Shown here in pieces: positions 18,256 through 28,160 of a stretch of DNA of 64,000 nt. Below the pieces are notes generated by a model. It saw only the letters and a program-made list of their open reading frames with translations, had not been told where the DNA came from and searched no databases. The stretch comes from Hasllibacter halocynthiae. GTDB lineage: Bacteria > Pseudomonadota > Alphaproteobacteria > Rhodobacterales > Rhodobacteraceae. How positions within the stretch are numbered: the first letter of the stretch is position 1; each line of letters starts with the position of its first letter. The position numbers and the translations under genes are program-made. The DNA is taken from positions 744,001 to 808,000 of the forward strand of contig NZ_PVTT01000001.1 in the NCBI RefSeq assembly GCF_003003095.1. The letters are read 5' to 3'.

Positions 18256-19152
18256 TCAAGCGGTGCGGAGGGTCTGCACCCCGGCGCGGGCGGCGTCCAG
18301 CAGCACGCGGGCGACGGGGCCGGGCGCCTCGCGCGGGGGGAGGTGGCCGCAGTCCAGCTCGAGCAGGCGGCGCGGCGGGCGGGCGGCGCGGCGGGCGTCC
18401 GCGACCGGTATCAGGGGATCGCGGGTGCCATGGACGAAGGTGACGGGCGCCGCGATCTCGTCCAGGCGGGAGGTGAGGTTCGTGCGGAAGCCGCCGGGCC
18501 CGACCTCGCGCGAGACGAAGCCCGCGAGGGCGGGCGTGGCGACCTGCCGGCGGGCGGCCGCCTGCAGCGCGGCGACGAGGCCGGGATCGACCGGCCCGCG
18601 GCTGGCGGTGACGCGGCGGATCAGGCCGCGCGCGACGAAGGCGCTGCGCGCGATGAGGGCATAGGCCGGGCCGCGCCGCCCCAGCCTGCCGGCGATCAGC
18701 CGGCGCAGCCGCATGTGCGGCGTCCGGCGGCTGATCCCGTAGGAGGCGACGGGCACCAGATGGCGCACCGCATCGGGCTGCGAGAGGGCGAGTTCGAGCG
18801 CGATGCCGCCGCCCATGGAAAGGCCGGCGACCACCGAGGGGCCGAGGCCGGCCACCTCGCGGAAGTCGCGGACCCAGTGGGTCATGTCCGCTACCCCAGC
18901 GGCCCGGCCGAAGCCCTGCGTGCCGCCATAGCCCGGAAGATCGGGCGAGACCACGCGCAGCCCCTCGCCCGCGAGGATCGCGGCGACGGGGCCCCAGGTC
19001 ATGCGCCCCTCGTCCACGCCCGACCCGTGCAGCAGGAGGACGGGCGCGCCGTCCCCGGGCCCGGCGACCCACCAAGTCGCGGGCCGCCCCTGCACGATGC
19101 CTTCCCGCCGTTCGAGCGGCGGGGCGTCGAGGGGATCAGTCGAGGTCGTCAT
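18256..19152 (-). CDS. Alpha/beta-fold hydrolase
   Basis: This is a 298-residue alpha/beta hydrolase. The oxyanion region LLHGSG (about residues 40-45) follows the first strands, the nucleophile elbow is GLSMGG (serine at about residue 111), the acid is likely Asp in GTRDPLIPV, and the catalytic His is in CGHLPP near the C-terminus. The fold and spacing suit esterases, haloalkane-type hydrolases or C-C bond hydrolases; the substrate is not predictable. It lies 19 nt after ntrX and before trkA on the minus strand, so it is probably cotranscribed with the ntr genes, but nothing links it to nitrogen control directly. Confidence 0.82.
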   Translation of the reverse strand: MTTSTDPLDAPPLERREGIVQGRPATWWVAGPGDGAPVLLLHGSGVDEGRMTWGPVAAILAGEGLRVVSPDLPGYGGTQGFGRAAGVADMTHWVRDFREVAGLGPSVVAGLSMGGGIALELALSQPDAVRHLVPVASYGISRRTPHMRLRRLIAGRLGRRGPAYALIARSAFVARGLIRRVTASRGPVDPGLVAALQAAARRQVATPALAGFVSREVGPGGFRTNLTSRLDEIAAPVTFVHGTRDPLIPVADARRAARPPRRLLELDCGHLPPREAPGPVARVLLDAARAGVQTLRTA

Positions 19153-19171
19153 CCGCCCCCTCCCCGTCCTT

Positions 19172-20587
19172 TCAGGCCGTCGCCCGGAGCTGCTCGTCCA
19201 CGTGGGCGACGCGCGCGCCGGCGCGGTTGGAGGTCACGACGCCGAGGGACTTGAGCTTGCGGTGGAGGGCCGACCGCTCCATCCCGACGAAGGTCGCGGT
19301 GCGCGAGATGTTGCCCCCGAAGCGGTTGATCTGGGTAAGGAGATACTCCCGCTCGAAGAGCTCGCGCGCCTCGCGCAGCGGCATGGTGGCGAGGTTGCCG
19401 GCGAGGACGACGCGCCCGTCGTCCGGCTCGGCGGCGCCGCCCTCGCCGGGCAGCTCGCGCGCCTCGATGGGGCCGGTCCCGTCGCCGAGGATGAGAACCC
19501 GCTCGACCACGTTGCGGAGCTGGCGGACGTTGCCGGGCCAGAGCATCGTCTGAAGCAGCGCCTCGGCCTCGGCGGACAGCTCGCGCAGGGGCAGGCCCTG
19601 CTCGCGGTTGAGGGTCTGGACGAAGTGCCGGGCGAGGACGGGGATGTCCTCGCGCCGCTCCTCGAGGGAGGGCACGGCGAGGGGCACGACGTTCAGCCGG
19701 TGGTAGAGCTCGGACCGGAAGGCGCCCTCCTCGACCAGCTTGTCGAGGTCGCGGTTGGTCGAGGAGATCACGCGCAGGTCCACGCGGACCTTCTGGGTGC
19801 CGCCCACGCGGGTGAACTGCTGCTCGGTCAGCACGCGCAGGATCTTGCCCTGGGTGCCCAGCGGCATGTCGGCCACCTCGTCGAAGTAGAGCACGCCGCC
19901 GTTGGCCTGCTCGAGCAGGCCCTGCTCGACGCCCCCCGCGCCGCCCTCGCGGCCGAAGAGGACCTCCTCCATGCGGTCGGGCTCGACCGAGGCGGAGGAG
20001 ACGGTGACGAAGGGGGCCGAGGCGCGGGGGCTGTCGGCGTGGATCATGCGTGCCGCGACCTCCTTGCCGACGCCGGCGGGGCCGGTCAGCATGATGCGGC
20101 CGTTGGACCTGGTCACCTTCTCGATCTGCGAGGTGAGGGTGCGGAAGGCGGCGGACTCGCCCACCATCTCGACCGCCTGGGCGCCGCCGCGCTTGAGGTC
20201 GACGTTCTCGCGGCGCAGGCGCGAGGTCTCCATCGCGCGCTTGATGACCACGGTGAGCTGGTCGATGTTGAACGGCTTCTCGATGAAGTCGTAGGCGCCC
20301 TGCTTGATCGCGGCGACCGCGATCTCGACGTTGCCGTGGCCCGAGATGATGATGATCGGGATGTCCGGGTGGCTGCGCTTGACGGACTTGAGGATGTCGA
20401 TCCCGTCCATCGCGCTGTCCTTCAGCCAGATGTCGAGGATCATCAGCGCGGGCGGCTCCTCCTCGATCTGGGCCATGCATTCGGACGAGGTGCCGGCGAG
20501 GCGCGTGGTGTAGCCCTCGTCCTCCAGGATGTCCGAGATAAGCTCGCGGATGTCCTTCTCGTCGTCCGTGATGAGAATGTCGCTCAT
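19172..20587 (-). CDS. ntrX: Response regulator NtrX, AAA+ type without GAFTGA loop
   Basis: NtrX is the response regulator partner of NtrY in nitrogen, redox and envelope control of alphaproteobacteria. The 471 residues hold a receiver domain with phospho-acceptor Asp52 (MILDIWLKD), an AAA+ domain with Walker A GPAGVGKE (169-176) and Walker B LYFDEVAD (about 233-240), and a Fis-type helix-turn-helix at the C-terminus (ISRTATFVGMERSALHRKL). Where sigma-54 activators carry GAFTGA the protein reads LFGREGGAGGVEQG (210-223), so sigma-54 contact is not expected. The start MSDILITDDE is conserved. The gene is 13 nt downstream of ntrY. Confidence 0.95.
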   Translation of the reverse strand: MSDILITDDEKDIRELISDILEDEGYTTRLAGTSSECMAQIEEEPPALMILDIWLKDSAMDGIDILKSVKRSHPDIPIIIISGHGNVEIAVAAIKQGAYDFIEKPFNIDQLTVVIKRAMETSRLRRENVDLKRGGAQAVEMVGESAAFRTLTSQIEKVTRSNGRIMLTGPAGVGKEVAARMIHADSPRASAPFVTVSSASVEPDRMEEVLFGREGGAGGVEQGLLEQANGGVLYFDEVADMPLGTQGKILRVLTEQQFTRVGGTQKVRVDLRVISSTNRDLDKLVEEGAFRSELYHRLNVVPLAVPSLEERREDIPVLARHFVQTLNREQGLPLRELSAEAEALLQTMLWPGNVRQLRNVVERVLILGDGTGPIEARELPGEGGAAEPDDGRVVLAGNLATMPLREARELFEREYLLTQINRFGGNISRTATFVGMERSALHRKLKSLGVVTSNRAGARVAHVDEQLRATA

Positions 20588-20600
20588 GGTTCCTGCCTCT

Positions 20601-22928
20601 CTATACCGCCATTTTTTGTTCTTGGCTGGTGATTTCGCCCGCCCCCTGCAGGACGGGCAGCTCGACGACGGCCTCCGCGCCCCCGCGCTGGCCCGGCCCG
20701 AAGGGCCGCGCGTCGCGCAGGGTGAGGGTGCCGCCGTGTTCGGTGACGATCTTCTTGACGATGGGCAGGCCGAGGCCCGTCCCTTCCGATCGCGTCGTGA
20801 CGTAGGGCTCGAAGAGCTTGGCCCGATCCTCAGGCAGGCCGATCCCGTTGTCGGCGATGCGGATGAGGGCCGTCCGCTCATCCGCTTCGAGGGAGACGCG
20901 AATCTGAGGCTTCCAGCCCTCGGGCGCCTCGCCGCTTTCCTTCAACGTCTCCGTGGCTTCGCCGGCGTTCTTCATCAAGTTCGTGAGCGCCTGCCCGATC
21001 ATGCCTTCGTCCACGTCGGCGCAGACGGCACCGTCCGGCAGGTCGGCCCGGATGGTCACGCCGGGCTGCCCGTTGCGCTGCAGCAGCACGGCGTCCGACA
21101 GGAGCGCGACGAGATCGGCCGGCTTGCGCTCGGGCTCGGGCATGCGGGCGAAGCGGGAGAACTCGTCCACGATCCTGCGAAGCCCCTCGGTCTGGCGGAC
21201 GATCACGTCGGTGTACTGCTCGAGCGCGTCGGCGTCGACGCCCTCCACCCGGGCGAACTTGCGACGGATGCGCTGCGCCGAAAGCTGGATCGGGGTGAGC
21301 GGATTCTTGATCTCGTGCGCGATGCGGCGGGCGACGTCGCCCCAGGCGGCGGTGCGCTGCGCGGCGACGAGGTCCGAGACGTCGTCGAAGGCGAGGACGT
21401 ACCCCTCGAGCGCGCCCTCCTCGCCCCGCCGCTCGGCGAGGCGGACCATCAGCGTCTCCTGCTTGCCGGAGCGCACCAGCCTGACCTCGCCGCCCGCCTG
21501 CGGCGCGCCGGCCGCGACCTCGGTCCAAAGCGCGCCGAACTCGGGGATCGCGGCCTCGAGCGGGACGGGGTCGGCGGCGATCTCCAGCAGGCGCTCGGCC
21601 GCGCGGTTCACGAAGGTGACGCGGCCCTCCTCGTCCAGGCCGACCACCCCGGACGTGACGGAGGACAGGACGCTGTCGAAGAGGCGGCGCCGACGCTCGA
21701 CCTGGTCGGTCTGATCGAGGAGCGACTGGCGCTGGCGGTCCAGCTGCCGGGTCATGGTGTTGAACATGCGGCCGAGCATCGCGATCTCGTCGTCGCCCTG
21801 CTCCTCGCGCACGCGGGTGGTGAAGTCGCCGGCGCCGACGCGCTGCGCGGCCCCCGCCAGGCGTCCGATCGGGCGCGACAGCGTCTCGGCGAAGCGCATC
21901 CCGGCCCAGATCGCCGCGAGGACGAGGACCAGCGCGAACCCCAGGTAGAGGAGGCCGAAGTCGAAGAGCAGCCGTCCGCGCTCCCGCTCGAGCTGTTGGT
22001 AGAGGGCGACCTGCTCCTTCGTGTCGTCGAGGAGGCCCAGCAGCTCGCCGTCGACCGCGCGCGAGACCCAGAGCCACCGGTCGGGAAAGGCGTCGAGGCG
22101 GGTGAGGGCGCGGAACTCGCCCCCTTCGGGGTCCTCGACGATCGCGACGCCCCCCATGCCGGCATCGCCGAAGGCCGAAGGCGGCGGCGCGTCGTAGTCG
22201 AAGAGGTAGGACCGCTCGCCCCGGGCGCGGATCTCGCCCGCGCCGTCGATGACGAAAGCCTCGCGCAGCCCCCGCTGGATCAGGCCCTGGCTCTCCCCCA
22301 GGAGGACGCGGAGCGCGCCGTCGTCCGTGCCGATGTCCCTGCGCCGCGCGGCGTCGAGCGCGCCGGCCAGCAGCTCGGCGTCCGCGGCGAGGCCGTCGAT
22401 CTGCTCGCGCTCGTAGGCCTCGGCCGCCTCGAGCGAGGAGCCGACGACGTTGCGCACGCGGTCCGAGAACCACCCTTCGAGCCCGATGTTGATGATGAGC
22501 CCGGCGAAGAGGGCGACGAGGATCGTCGGGACGAGCGCGAGACCCGCGAACATCGCCGTCAGCCGCAGCAGCAGCCGCGAGCCGGCCGAACGGGCGCGAC
22601 GGGCGGCGAGGGACTGCACGATCCGCGCGAGCACGAGGCCGGCGACGAGCAGGATGTACACCATGTCGAAGAGCAGGACGACCCGCAGCGCGGTTCCGTC
22701 GGCGAACGGGCCGAGGACCCCGATCGTGGCGATGGCGAGGATCGGGCCGGCGGCGATCAGCGCGAGGGCGGACCCGCCCCCGATCAGCCGGGCACGCCGG
22801 AGACGGGACGCAAGGTCCCACGTCGCGCCCTGCCCTGTCGCCAAGCCCCGGCTGCCCACCGATGACCCCCCGCCCATTAGGAGCCGCACGATCCCAAGGG
22901 ATGCCCGTCCGGTCCTGCCCAGTGCCAT
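20601..22928 (-). CDS. ntrY: Sensor histidine kinase NtrY
   Basis: NtrY is the membrane sensor kinase of the NtrYX pair. The 775-residue protein has an N-terminal block of three to four membrane helices, a periplasmic segment, another helix at about residues 320-345, a HAMP domain (RPIGRLAGAAQRVGAGDF), a PAS domain, the phospho-acceptor His in [13 protein letters not shown] (about residue 538) and an ATPase domain with LTNLMKNAGEA (N box), IADNGIGLP and GTGLGLPIV. This matches the full-length family layout. The start MALGRTG was chosen by position before the first helix; an alternative Met lies about 17 codons inside. It is 74 nt after ntrC. Confidence 0.94.
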   Translation of the reverse strand: MALGRTGRASLGIVRLLMGGGSSVGSRGLATGQGATWDLASRLRRARLIGGGSALALIAAGPILAIATIGVLGPFADGTALRVVLLFDMVYILLVAGLVLARIVQSLAARRARSAGSRLLLRLTAMFAGLALVPTILVALFAGLIINIGLEGWFSDRVRNVVGSSLEAAEAYEREQIDGLAADAELLAGALDAARRRDIGTDDGALRVLLGESQGLIQRGLREAFVIDGAGEIRARGERSYLFDYDAPPPSAFGDAGMGGVAIVEDPEGGEFRALTRLDAFPDRWLWVSRAVDGELLGLLDDTKEQVALYQQLERERGRLLFDFGLLYLGFALVLVLAAIWAGMRFAETLSRPIGRLAGAAQRVGAGDFTTRVREEQGDDEIAMLGRMFNTMTRQLDRQRQSLLDQTDQVERRRRLFDSVLSSVTSGVVGLDEEGRVTFVNRAAERLLEIAADPVPLEAAIPEFGALWTEVAAGAPQAGGEVRLVRSGKQETLMVRLAERRGEEGALEGYVLAFDDVSDLVAAQRTAAWGDVARRIAHEIKNPLTPIQLSAQRIRRKFARVEGVDADALEQYTDVIVRQTEGLRRIVDEFSRFARMPEPERKPADLVALLSDAVLLQRNGQPGVTIRADLPDGAVCADVDEGMIGQALTNLMKNAGEATETLKESGEAPEGWKPQIRVSLEADERTALIRIADNGIGLPEDRAKLFEPYVTTRSEGTGLGLPIVKKIVTEHGGTLTLRDARPFGPGQRGGAEAVVELPVLQGAGEITSQEQKMAV

Positions 22929-23002
22929 GCGTCGTCTTTTCAGGGGCTTATCGACCGAAGTTACGTCGAATGCGCCCCTGTCGCAACGCTTCTGTGCCTT
23001 GC

Positions 23003-24373
23003 TTACGACAGCTTGCGCCGTCTTGTCACCGAAATTTTCAAATCCACGATCTTCTTTCGGAGCGTGTTCCGGTTGATTCCCATCAGGTCGGCGGCGCGCG
23101 CCTGATTGCCGCCCGTCGCGTAGAGGCAGATCTCGATCAGGGGGCGCTCGACCTCGTCTATGATGCGCCGGTGGAGGCCGGCGGGCGGCAGCTCGCCTGC
23201 GTGGAGGTCGAAGTATCGGCGCAGGTGGCGCGCGACCGAGGCCGAAAGGCGTTCCTCCTCGGCGTGGGTCTGGGCGGGTTCGGGCCGGGGCTGGCTGCCG
23301 AGGACGGCGGCCACCTCCGTGTCGGCGATCAGGGGCTCGGTCCCGGTCGCGGCGAGGCGGCGGACCGTGTTCTCGAGCTGGCGGACGTTGCCGGGCCACG
23401 TGAAGGCGCGGATCGCCTCGCGCGCGCCGTCCGAGAGGGCGCGCTGGGGCATCCCCTCGCGCTCGGCCCGAAGGAGGAAGTGCTCGGCCAGGAGGGGGAT
23501 GTCCTCGACCCGGTCGCGCAAGGGCGGCAGGTCGATCACGACGCCGCCAAGCCGGTAGAACAGGTCCTGCCGGAAGCCGCCCGCCTCCATCAAGGCGTTC
23601 AGGTCCGTCTGGGTCGTCGCGATGGCGCGGGGCGCGGGATCGGGCAGCGCGTCCAGGAGGCGGACCAGCTTGGCCTGGGCGCCGGGCGGGAAGTCGCCGA
23701 CCTCCTCCAGCGCGAGGGTGCCGCCGCGGGCGCGGGCCAGCAGCGCCGCCGGGCCGTCGGCCCCTTCGAGGTCGGCGCCCGAGACGGGGACGTAGGGCTG
23801 CGTGCGGCGGTCGGAGAGGTCGTGGATCGCCCGGGCGGCGAGGGACTTGCCGGTCCCGCTCTCGCCGGTGACGAGGATCGGCAGCTCGCTGTTCACGACC
23901 CGCGCCACGAGGCGGTAGATCGCCTGCATCACCGGCGCCCGCCCGACCAGCGGCAGCTCGTCCTCCGCGCCGGGGGGCGGAGGGGCGGCCGTGGCGGCGC
24001 GGGGCGCCCCGTCGCGCGCGAGCGCCTTCGCGCTGCGCTTCATCAGGTCGGGCAGGTCGAAGGGCTTGGGAAGGTAGTCGTAGGCCTCGGCCTCGGCCGC
24101 CTGGATGGCCGTCATGATCGTGTTCTGCGCCGAGATCACGATCACCGGCAGGCCGGGGCGCTGGCCCGATATGGCCGGTATCATCTCCAGCCCGTTCCCG
24201 TCGGGCATCATCACGTCGGTGATGACCAGATCGCCCTTCCCCTCGCCCACCCAGCGCATCAGCGTCGTCAGCGACGAGGTCGCGTGCACCCGGCACCCCG
24301 CGCGCGTCAGCGCCTGGGTCAGCACCGTGCGGATGGTGCGGTCGTCGTCCGCGACGAGAACGGTTCCGTCCAT
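23003..24373 (-). CDS. ntrC: Nitrogen regulation protein NtrC, lacking GAFTGA
   Basis: NtrC activates nitrogen-assimilation genes when phosphorylated by NtrB. The 456 residues hold a receiver domain (phospho-acceptor Asp53 in [10 protein letters not shown]), an AAA+ domain with Walker [11 protein letters not shown] (168-177), and a Fis-like helix-turn-helix ([20 protein letters not shown]) near the end. The GAFTGA loop needed to remodel sigma-54 polymerase is missing; the region reads [20 protein letters not shown] (199-218). The same deletion is known for Rhodobacter capsulatus NtrC, which activates sigma-70 polymerase. The gene is one base downstream of ntrB, so the two are coupled. Confidence 0.95.
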   Translation of the reverse strand: MDGTVLVADDDRTIRTVLTQALTRAGCRVHATSSLTTLMRWVGEGKGDLVITDVMMPDGNGLEMIPAISGQRPGLPVIVISAQNTIMTAIQAAEAEAYDYLPKPFDLPDLMKRSAKALARDGAPRAATAAPPPPGAEDELPLVGRAPVMQAIYRLVARVVNSELPILVTGESGTGKSLAARAIHDLSDRRTQPYVPVSGADLEGADGPAALLARARGGTLALEEVGDFPPGAQAKLVRLLDALPDPAPRAIATTQTDLNALMEAGGFRQDLFYRLGGVVIDLPPLRDRVEDIPLLAEHFLLRAEREGMPQRALSDGAREAIRAFTWPGNVRQLENTVRRLAATGTEPLIADTEVAAVLGSQPRPEPAQTHAEEERLSASVARHLRRYFDLHAGELPPAGLHRRIIDEVERPLIEICLYATGGNQARAADLMGINRNTLRKKIVDLKISVTRRRKLS

Positions 24374-24374
24374 G

Positions 24375-25460
24375 CTATTCCTCCTCGGCGATGGGAAGCG
24401 ACAGGCGGAAGGCCGTGCGCCCCGGCCCGCTGCGCGCCGCGACGAGGCCCCCGTGGTCCCCGACGATGCGGGCGGCGAGCGCGAGGCCGAGGCCGGTCCC
24501 GTTTTCGCGCCCCGAGACGAAGGGCTCGAACACGTGCTCGGCGATGTGCGGTGGCAGGCCCGGGCCGTCGTCGATCACCTCGATCTGCAGGGGCACGGGG
24601 CGTGGCACACCGTCGGGGCCGCGCCGCCGCAGGCCGCCCTCGTAGAAGGTCCGCAGGGTGATCGTGCCCTGCGGACGGGCGGCCGCGGGGGGCTGCGCCT
24701 CGGCCGCGTTCTTCATCAGGTTCAGGAGGACCTGCACCATCTGGTCGGGGTCCGCGGACGTCCGGGGGAGCGAGGGGTCGTAGTCCTCGCGAAAGCGCAT
24801 GTGCGCGGCATGCCCCAGCGCGGCCGAGCGGCGCGCGCGGTCCAGCAGGTCGTGCAGGTTCACCGCGACCGGACGCGGGGGCGGCGTCGCGCCGAATGCC
24901 TCGACCCGCTCGAGCAGGGTCGAGACGCGGCGCGTCTCGGCGACGATGAGGTCGGTCATCTCGCGGTCGCCCCCCGAAAGGTTCATCGACAGCAGCTGCG
25001 CCGCCCCGGAGATGCCGGCGAGCGGGTTCTTAATCTCGTGCGCGAGCATCTGCGCCATGCCGATCGCCCCCTTCGCGGCCCCCTCCTGCCCCGCGCCATG
25101 GCCGACCTGCCCCGGAACGTGGCCGGACGCGTCGCGCGGCGTCAGCAGGAGAAGGGCGCCCGCCCCGAGCGACGCGACGCGGACGTCGCAGCGCGCGGGC
25201 CCGCGCCGGGGCACGGACACGGAGACCTCGGAGAGGACGACCTCGGCCTGCCCGTGCGAGGCGCGCGCGATGGCGGCGACGACGTCCCCCTCCCCCACGA
25301 GGCGGGCCAGCGGCGTTCCGGCGAGGGCGCGCGCCGAGAGGGTCAGGAACGCCTCGGCTGCGGGGTTGGCGTGGCGGATCGTCCCGTCCAGCGTGACGAG
25401 GAAGGCCGGCGCCGGCAGCGCGTCCCAAAGGGCGCCGTCGTCGCGCCAGGGCGCGCTCAC
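24375..25460 (-). CDS. ntrB: Nitrogen sensor histidine kinase NtrB
   Basis: NtrB phosphorylates or dephosphorylates NtrC under control of PII proteins. The 361-residue soluble protein has an N-terminal PAS domain ([20 protein letters not shown]), the phospho-acceptor His141 in [17 protein letters not shown], an N box [11 protein letters not shown], and glycine boxes IDDGPGLP and GTGLGLALA. The GTG start overlaps the dusB stop as GTGA (25457-25460), which fixes the start. The dusB-ntrB-ntrC order is the classical nifR3-ntrB-ntrC operon of Rhodobacter. Confidence 0.95.
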   Translation of the reverse strand: MSAPWRDDGALWDALPAPAFLVTLDGTIRHANPAAEAFLTLSARALAGTPLARLVGEGDVVAAIARASHGQAEVVLSEVSVSVPRRGPARCDVRVASLGAGALLLLTPRDASGHVPGQVGHGAGQEGAAKGAIGMAQMLAHEIKNPLAGISGAAQLLSMNLSGGDREMTDLIVAETRRVSTLLERVEAFGATPPPRPVAVNLHDLLDRARRSAALGHAAHMRFREDYDPSLPRTSADPDQMVQVLLNLMKNAAEAQPPAAARPQGTITLRTFYEGGLRRRGPDGVPRPVPLQIEVIDDGPGLPPHIAEHVFEPFVSGRENGTGLGLALAARIVGDHGGLVAARSGPGRTAFRLSLPIAEEE

Positions 25461-26410
25461 GCGGCGAGGTCCGAGGACAGCGCGCCCGGAAGGAGCGCCC
25501 GCACGGCGGCCGGGTCCGGCGCGGTCAGCACCGCGCGGCGCAGCGCCAAGGGCGTTCCGGCCCGGTCCATCGCCCAGCCCAGGTGCTTTCGGGCGACCCG
25601 GTGGCCCAGCGCGGCGCCGTAGAAGGCGAGGATCGCCTCGTAATGCTCTGAGGTGACGGAGAAAGCGTCGAAGCGGGGCGGCGCGTGCCCCGCCAGCCCC
25701 GCTTCGATCGCCGCCGGCATCCAGGGGGCGCCCTGCGCGCCGCGCCCCACCATCACCGCCGCCGCGCCCGAGCGGCGCAGCGCCTCGCCCGCGGCGGCGG
25801 CGTCGATCACGTCGCCATTGGCGATCACGGGAACGGAGACGGCGCGGACCACCCCGGCGATGGCATCCCAGTCGGCGGTCCCACGGTAGAACTGGCAGCG
25901 GGTGCGCCCGTGCACGGCGATGGCCTGCGCGCCCGCCGCCTCGGCCCGCCGGGCGAGCGCGGGGGCGTTGAGCTGCCGCTCGTCCCAGCCGAGGCGCATC
26001 TTCACGGTGACGGGCACGTCCACCGCCCCGACCACCGCCTCGACGAGGCGGAGGGCGCGATCCGGCTCGCGCATGAGGGCGCTGCCGGACGCGCCGCCGG
26101 TGACCTTCTTGGCCGGGCAGCCCATGTTGATGTCCACGATCCGCGCGCCCATCCCGGCGACGGCGCGCGCGGCCTCCGCCATGGGCCCCGGCTCGCGTCC
26201 GGCAAGCTGCACGGCGCCGCCCTCTGCCTCGAGCTCGGCCTTCTCGCGGGTGCCGGGGCGGCGGGTCAGGAACTCGCCCGAGGCGATCATCTCGGACGTG
26301 GTGAGCGCGACGCCGAACCGGCGGACGAGGCGGCGGAACGGCAGGTCGGTGATCCCCGCCATGGGGGCCAGCAGCACCCTGCCCTTCAACTCGACCGATC
26401 CGATCCTCAT
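25457..26410 (-). CDS. dusB: tRNA-dihydrouridine synthase DusB (NifR3)
   Basis: DusB reduces uridine to dihydrouridine in the D-loop of tRNAs with FMN and NADPH. The 317-residue TIM-barrel protein shows LAPMAGITDLPFR at the N-terminus, the catalytic cysteine block INMGCPAKKVTGGASGSALM (about residues 93-112), the FMN-phosphate lysine region VTVKMRLGWD, HGRTRCQFYRG and VMVGRGAQGAPW. The start MRIGSVELKG has AAAGGG about 6-8 nt upstream. It is the first gene of the minus-strand ntr block, and divergent from ispDF. Historically it was named nifR3 from its place before ntrBC, not from a nitrogen role. Confidence 0.95.
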   Translation of the reverse strand: MRIGSVELKGRVLLAPMAGITDLPFRRLVRRFGVALTTSEMIASGEFLTRRPGTREKAELEAEGGAVQLAGREPGPMAEAARAVAGMGARIVDINMGCPAKKVTGGASGSALMREPDRALRLVEAVVGAVDVPVTVKMRLGWDERQLNAPALARRAEAAGAQAIAVHGRTRCQFYRGTADWDAIAGVVRAVSVPVIANGDVIDAAAAGEALRRSGAAAVMVGRGAQGAPWMPAAIEAGLAGHAPPRFDAFSVTSEHYEAILAFYGAALGHRVARKHLGWAMDRAGTPLALRRAVLTAPDPAAVRALLPGALSSDLAA

Positions 26411-26512
26411 GGCCACCCTTTCTCGTCGCGCCGCGGCCGCCCGCAAGATCGACGCGGCCGGAGAGGCGCCCATTTCGACGCCTTCGCACAAAGAACAGGC
26501 ATGGGCGAGCGA

Positions 26513-26541
26513 TTGCCACCGGCGGGGGCCGCGTCTAACCC
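26513..26541 (+). promoter_or_regulatory. Promoter of ispDF, predicting a leaderless mRNA
   Basis: TTGCCA (26513-26518), a 17-nt spacer and TAACCC (26536-26541) precede the ispDF ATG by only 6 nt, which places the expected start of transcription on the A of ATG. No Shine-Dalgarno is visible before the ATG. Confidence 0.45.
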
Positions 26542-26547
26542 GCGCAC

Positions 26548-27666
26548 ATGGAGGCCTGGGCCGTCATCGTAGCCGCCGGACGCGGCACCCGCATCGGTGG
26601 CGAGCCGAAGCAGTGGCGCATGGTGGGCGGCCGCACCGTGCTGGAGCGCGCGGTCGAGGCGTTCGAGGATCATCCGGGGATCGCGGGCGTGGTCGTCGTG
26701 CTGCATCCCGACGACGCCCCCCTGCCCGGCCGGCGCTGCGTCCCCGGCGGCGCGACGCGGGCGCTGTCGGTCCGCGCGGGCCTCGACGCGCTGCCGGAGA
26801 CCGCGGAGGCGGTTCTGGTGCATGACGGCGCGCGGCCGCTGGTGTCGGCCGAGCTGATCGCGCGGGTGATCGACGGCGTGCGCGGCGCCGGCGCGGCCGC
26901 CCCCGCCCTGCCCGTGACGGATGCCCTCTGGCGCGGAGGCGCCGTGGTGGCGGAGGCGGTGCCGCGGAACGACCTCTGGCGGGCGCAGACGCCGCAGGGA
27001 TTCCGGCTGACGCTCCTGCGGGGGGGGCATGCGGGCGCCGACGGGACCGAGGCCGACGACGTGGAGGTGGTCCGCAAGGCCGGCGCCGAGGTCGCGATCG
27101 TTCCCGGCGACGAGGAGAACCTGAAGATCACCCATCCCGAGGACTTCACCCGAGCGGAGGCCGTCCTGCGCGCCCGCGCGCCCGGCCCGGACGTCCGCAT
27201 GGGAACGGGCTTCGACGTGCACGCCTTCGGCGGGCCGGGACCGGTCGTCCTCTGCGGGGTAGAGGTCGAGCATCCGAAAGGGCTGAAGGGCCATTCGGAC
27301 GCCGACGTGGGGCTGCACACGCTGGCCGACGCGATCTACGGTGCGCTGGCCGAGGGCGACATCGGCCGCCACTTCCCGCCGAGCGACCCGCGCTGGAAGG
27401 GGGAGCCGTCGGAGACCTTCCTGTCCCATGCCGCGGGGCTGGCGCGGAGGCGGGGCTACGGCATCTCGAACCTCGACCTGACGCTGATCTGCGAGGCCCC
27501 GAAGATCGGCCCCCATGCCGAGGCCATGCGCGGGCAGGTCGCGCGCATCGCGGGGCTGGAGGTCGGGCGCGTGTCCGTGAAGGCGACCACGACCGAGCGG
27601 CTGGGCTTCGCCGGTCGCGCCGAGGGGATCGCCGCGCAGGCCGCCGCGACCTTGGTGCGCGCGTGA
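26548..27666 (+). CDS. ispDF: Bifunctional IspDF, MEP isoprenoid pathway
   Basis: The fused enzyme performs steps 3 and 5 of the methylerythritol phosphate pathway: CTP-dependent formation of CDP-methylerythritol (IspD half) and cyclisation to the 2,4-cyclodiphosphate (IspF half). Residues 1 to about 215 carry the nucleotidyltransferase motif [22 protein letters not shown] and [12 protein letters not shown]. From about residue 218 the IspF half shows GTGFDVHAF (metal Asp and His), [20 protein letters not shown] and [10 protein letters not shown]. At 372 residues this is the normal fusion length for alphaproteobacteria. The stop overlaps the pgpA GTG start as GTGA. Confidence 0.96.
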   Translation: MEAWAVIVAAGRGTRIGGEPKQWRMVGGRTVLERAVEAFEDHPGIAGVVVVLHPDDAPLPGRRCVPGGATRALSVRAGLDALPETAEAVLVHDGARPLVSAELIARVIDGVRGAGAAAPALPVTDALWRGGAVVAEAVPRNDLWRAQTPQGFRLTLLRGGHAGADGTEADDVEVVRKAGAEVAIVPGDEENLKITHPEDFTRAEAVLRARAPGPDVRMGTGFDVHAFGGPGPVVLCGVEVEHPKGLKGHSDADVGLHTLADAIYGALAEGDIGRHFPPSDPRWKGEPSETFLSHAAGLARRRGYGISNLDLTLICEAPKIGPHAEAMRGQVARIAGLEVGRVSVKATTTERLGFAGRAEGIAAQAAATLVRA

Positions 27667-28160
27667 GCCCGGCCGGGGCGGTCGCCACCGTCGGCGGGAT
27701 CGGCCTCTTGCGTCCGGCGCCGGGGACTTGGGGATCGCTCGCCGCGCTGCCGCTGGCATGGGGCGTGCTGACGCTCGGCGGACCCTGGGCGCTGTTGCTG
27801 GGGATCGGGCTGGCCGCGGGCGCGGGCGTCTGGGCGATCGAACGCTACCAGCGGGAGACGGGCGCCCACGACCCGAAGGAGGCGGTGATCGACGAGGTGG
27901 CGGGCCAGTGGATCGCGCTGCTTCCCGTCGCGTTCGGGGCGGCCCGCGCGGGGGCCGACCTGCTGGCGCTCTGGCCCGGCTGGGTGGCGGCCTTCGTCCT
28001 CTTCCGTCTCTTCGACATCTGGAAGCCCGGCCCCGTCGGCTGGGCGGACCGGAAGGGCACGGCCTCCTCGGTGATGCTCGACGACCTGATTGCGGGGGGC
28101 TTCGCCGCGCTGGGCGTGGCGGCGCTGGCGGCGCTGGCGCATCTGGTCCTGCTGGCATGA
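27663..28160 (+). CDS. pgpA: Phosphatidylglycerophosphatase A
   Basis: PgpA dephosphorylates phosphatidylglycerophosphate to phosphatidylglycerol in the inner membrane. The 165-residue protein has about four hydrophobic segments and the family blocks [13 protein letters not shown] (residues 19-31), [15 protein letters not shown] (metal-binding Asp and Glu residues) and [18 protein letters not shown]. The GTG start overlaps the ispDF stop by 4 nt, and the stop overlaps the ATG of cinA (ATGA), so the three genes are translationally coupled. Confidence 0.92.
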   Translation: MSPAGAVATVGGIGLLRPAPGTWGSLAALPLAWGVLTLGGPWALLLGIGLAAGAGVWAIERYQRETGAHDPKEAVIDEVAGQWIALLPVAFGAARAGADLLALWPGWVAAFVLFRLFDIWKPGPVGWADRKGTASSVMLDDLIAGGFAALGVAALAALAHLVLLA

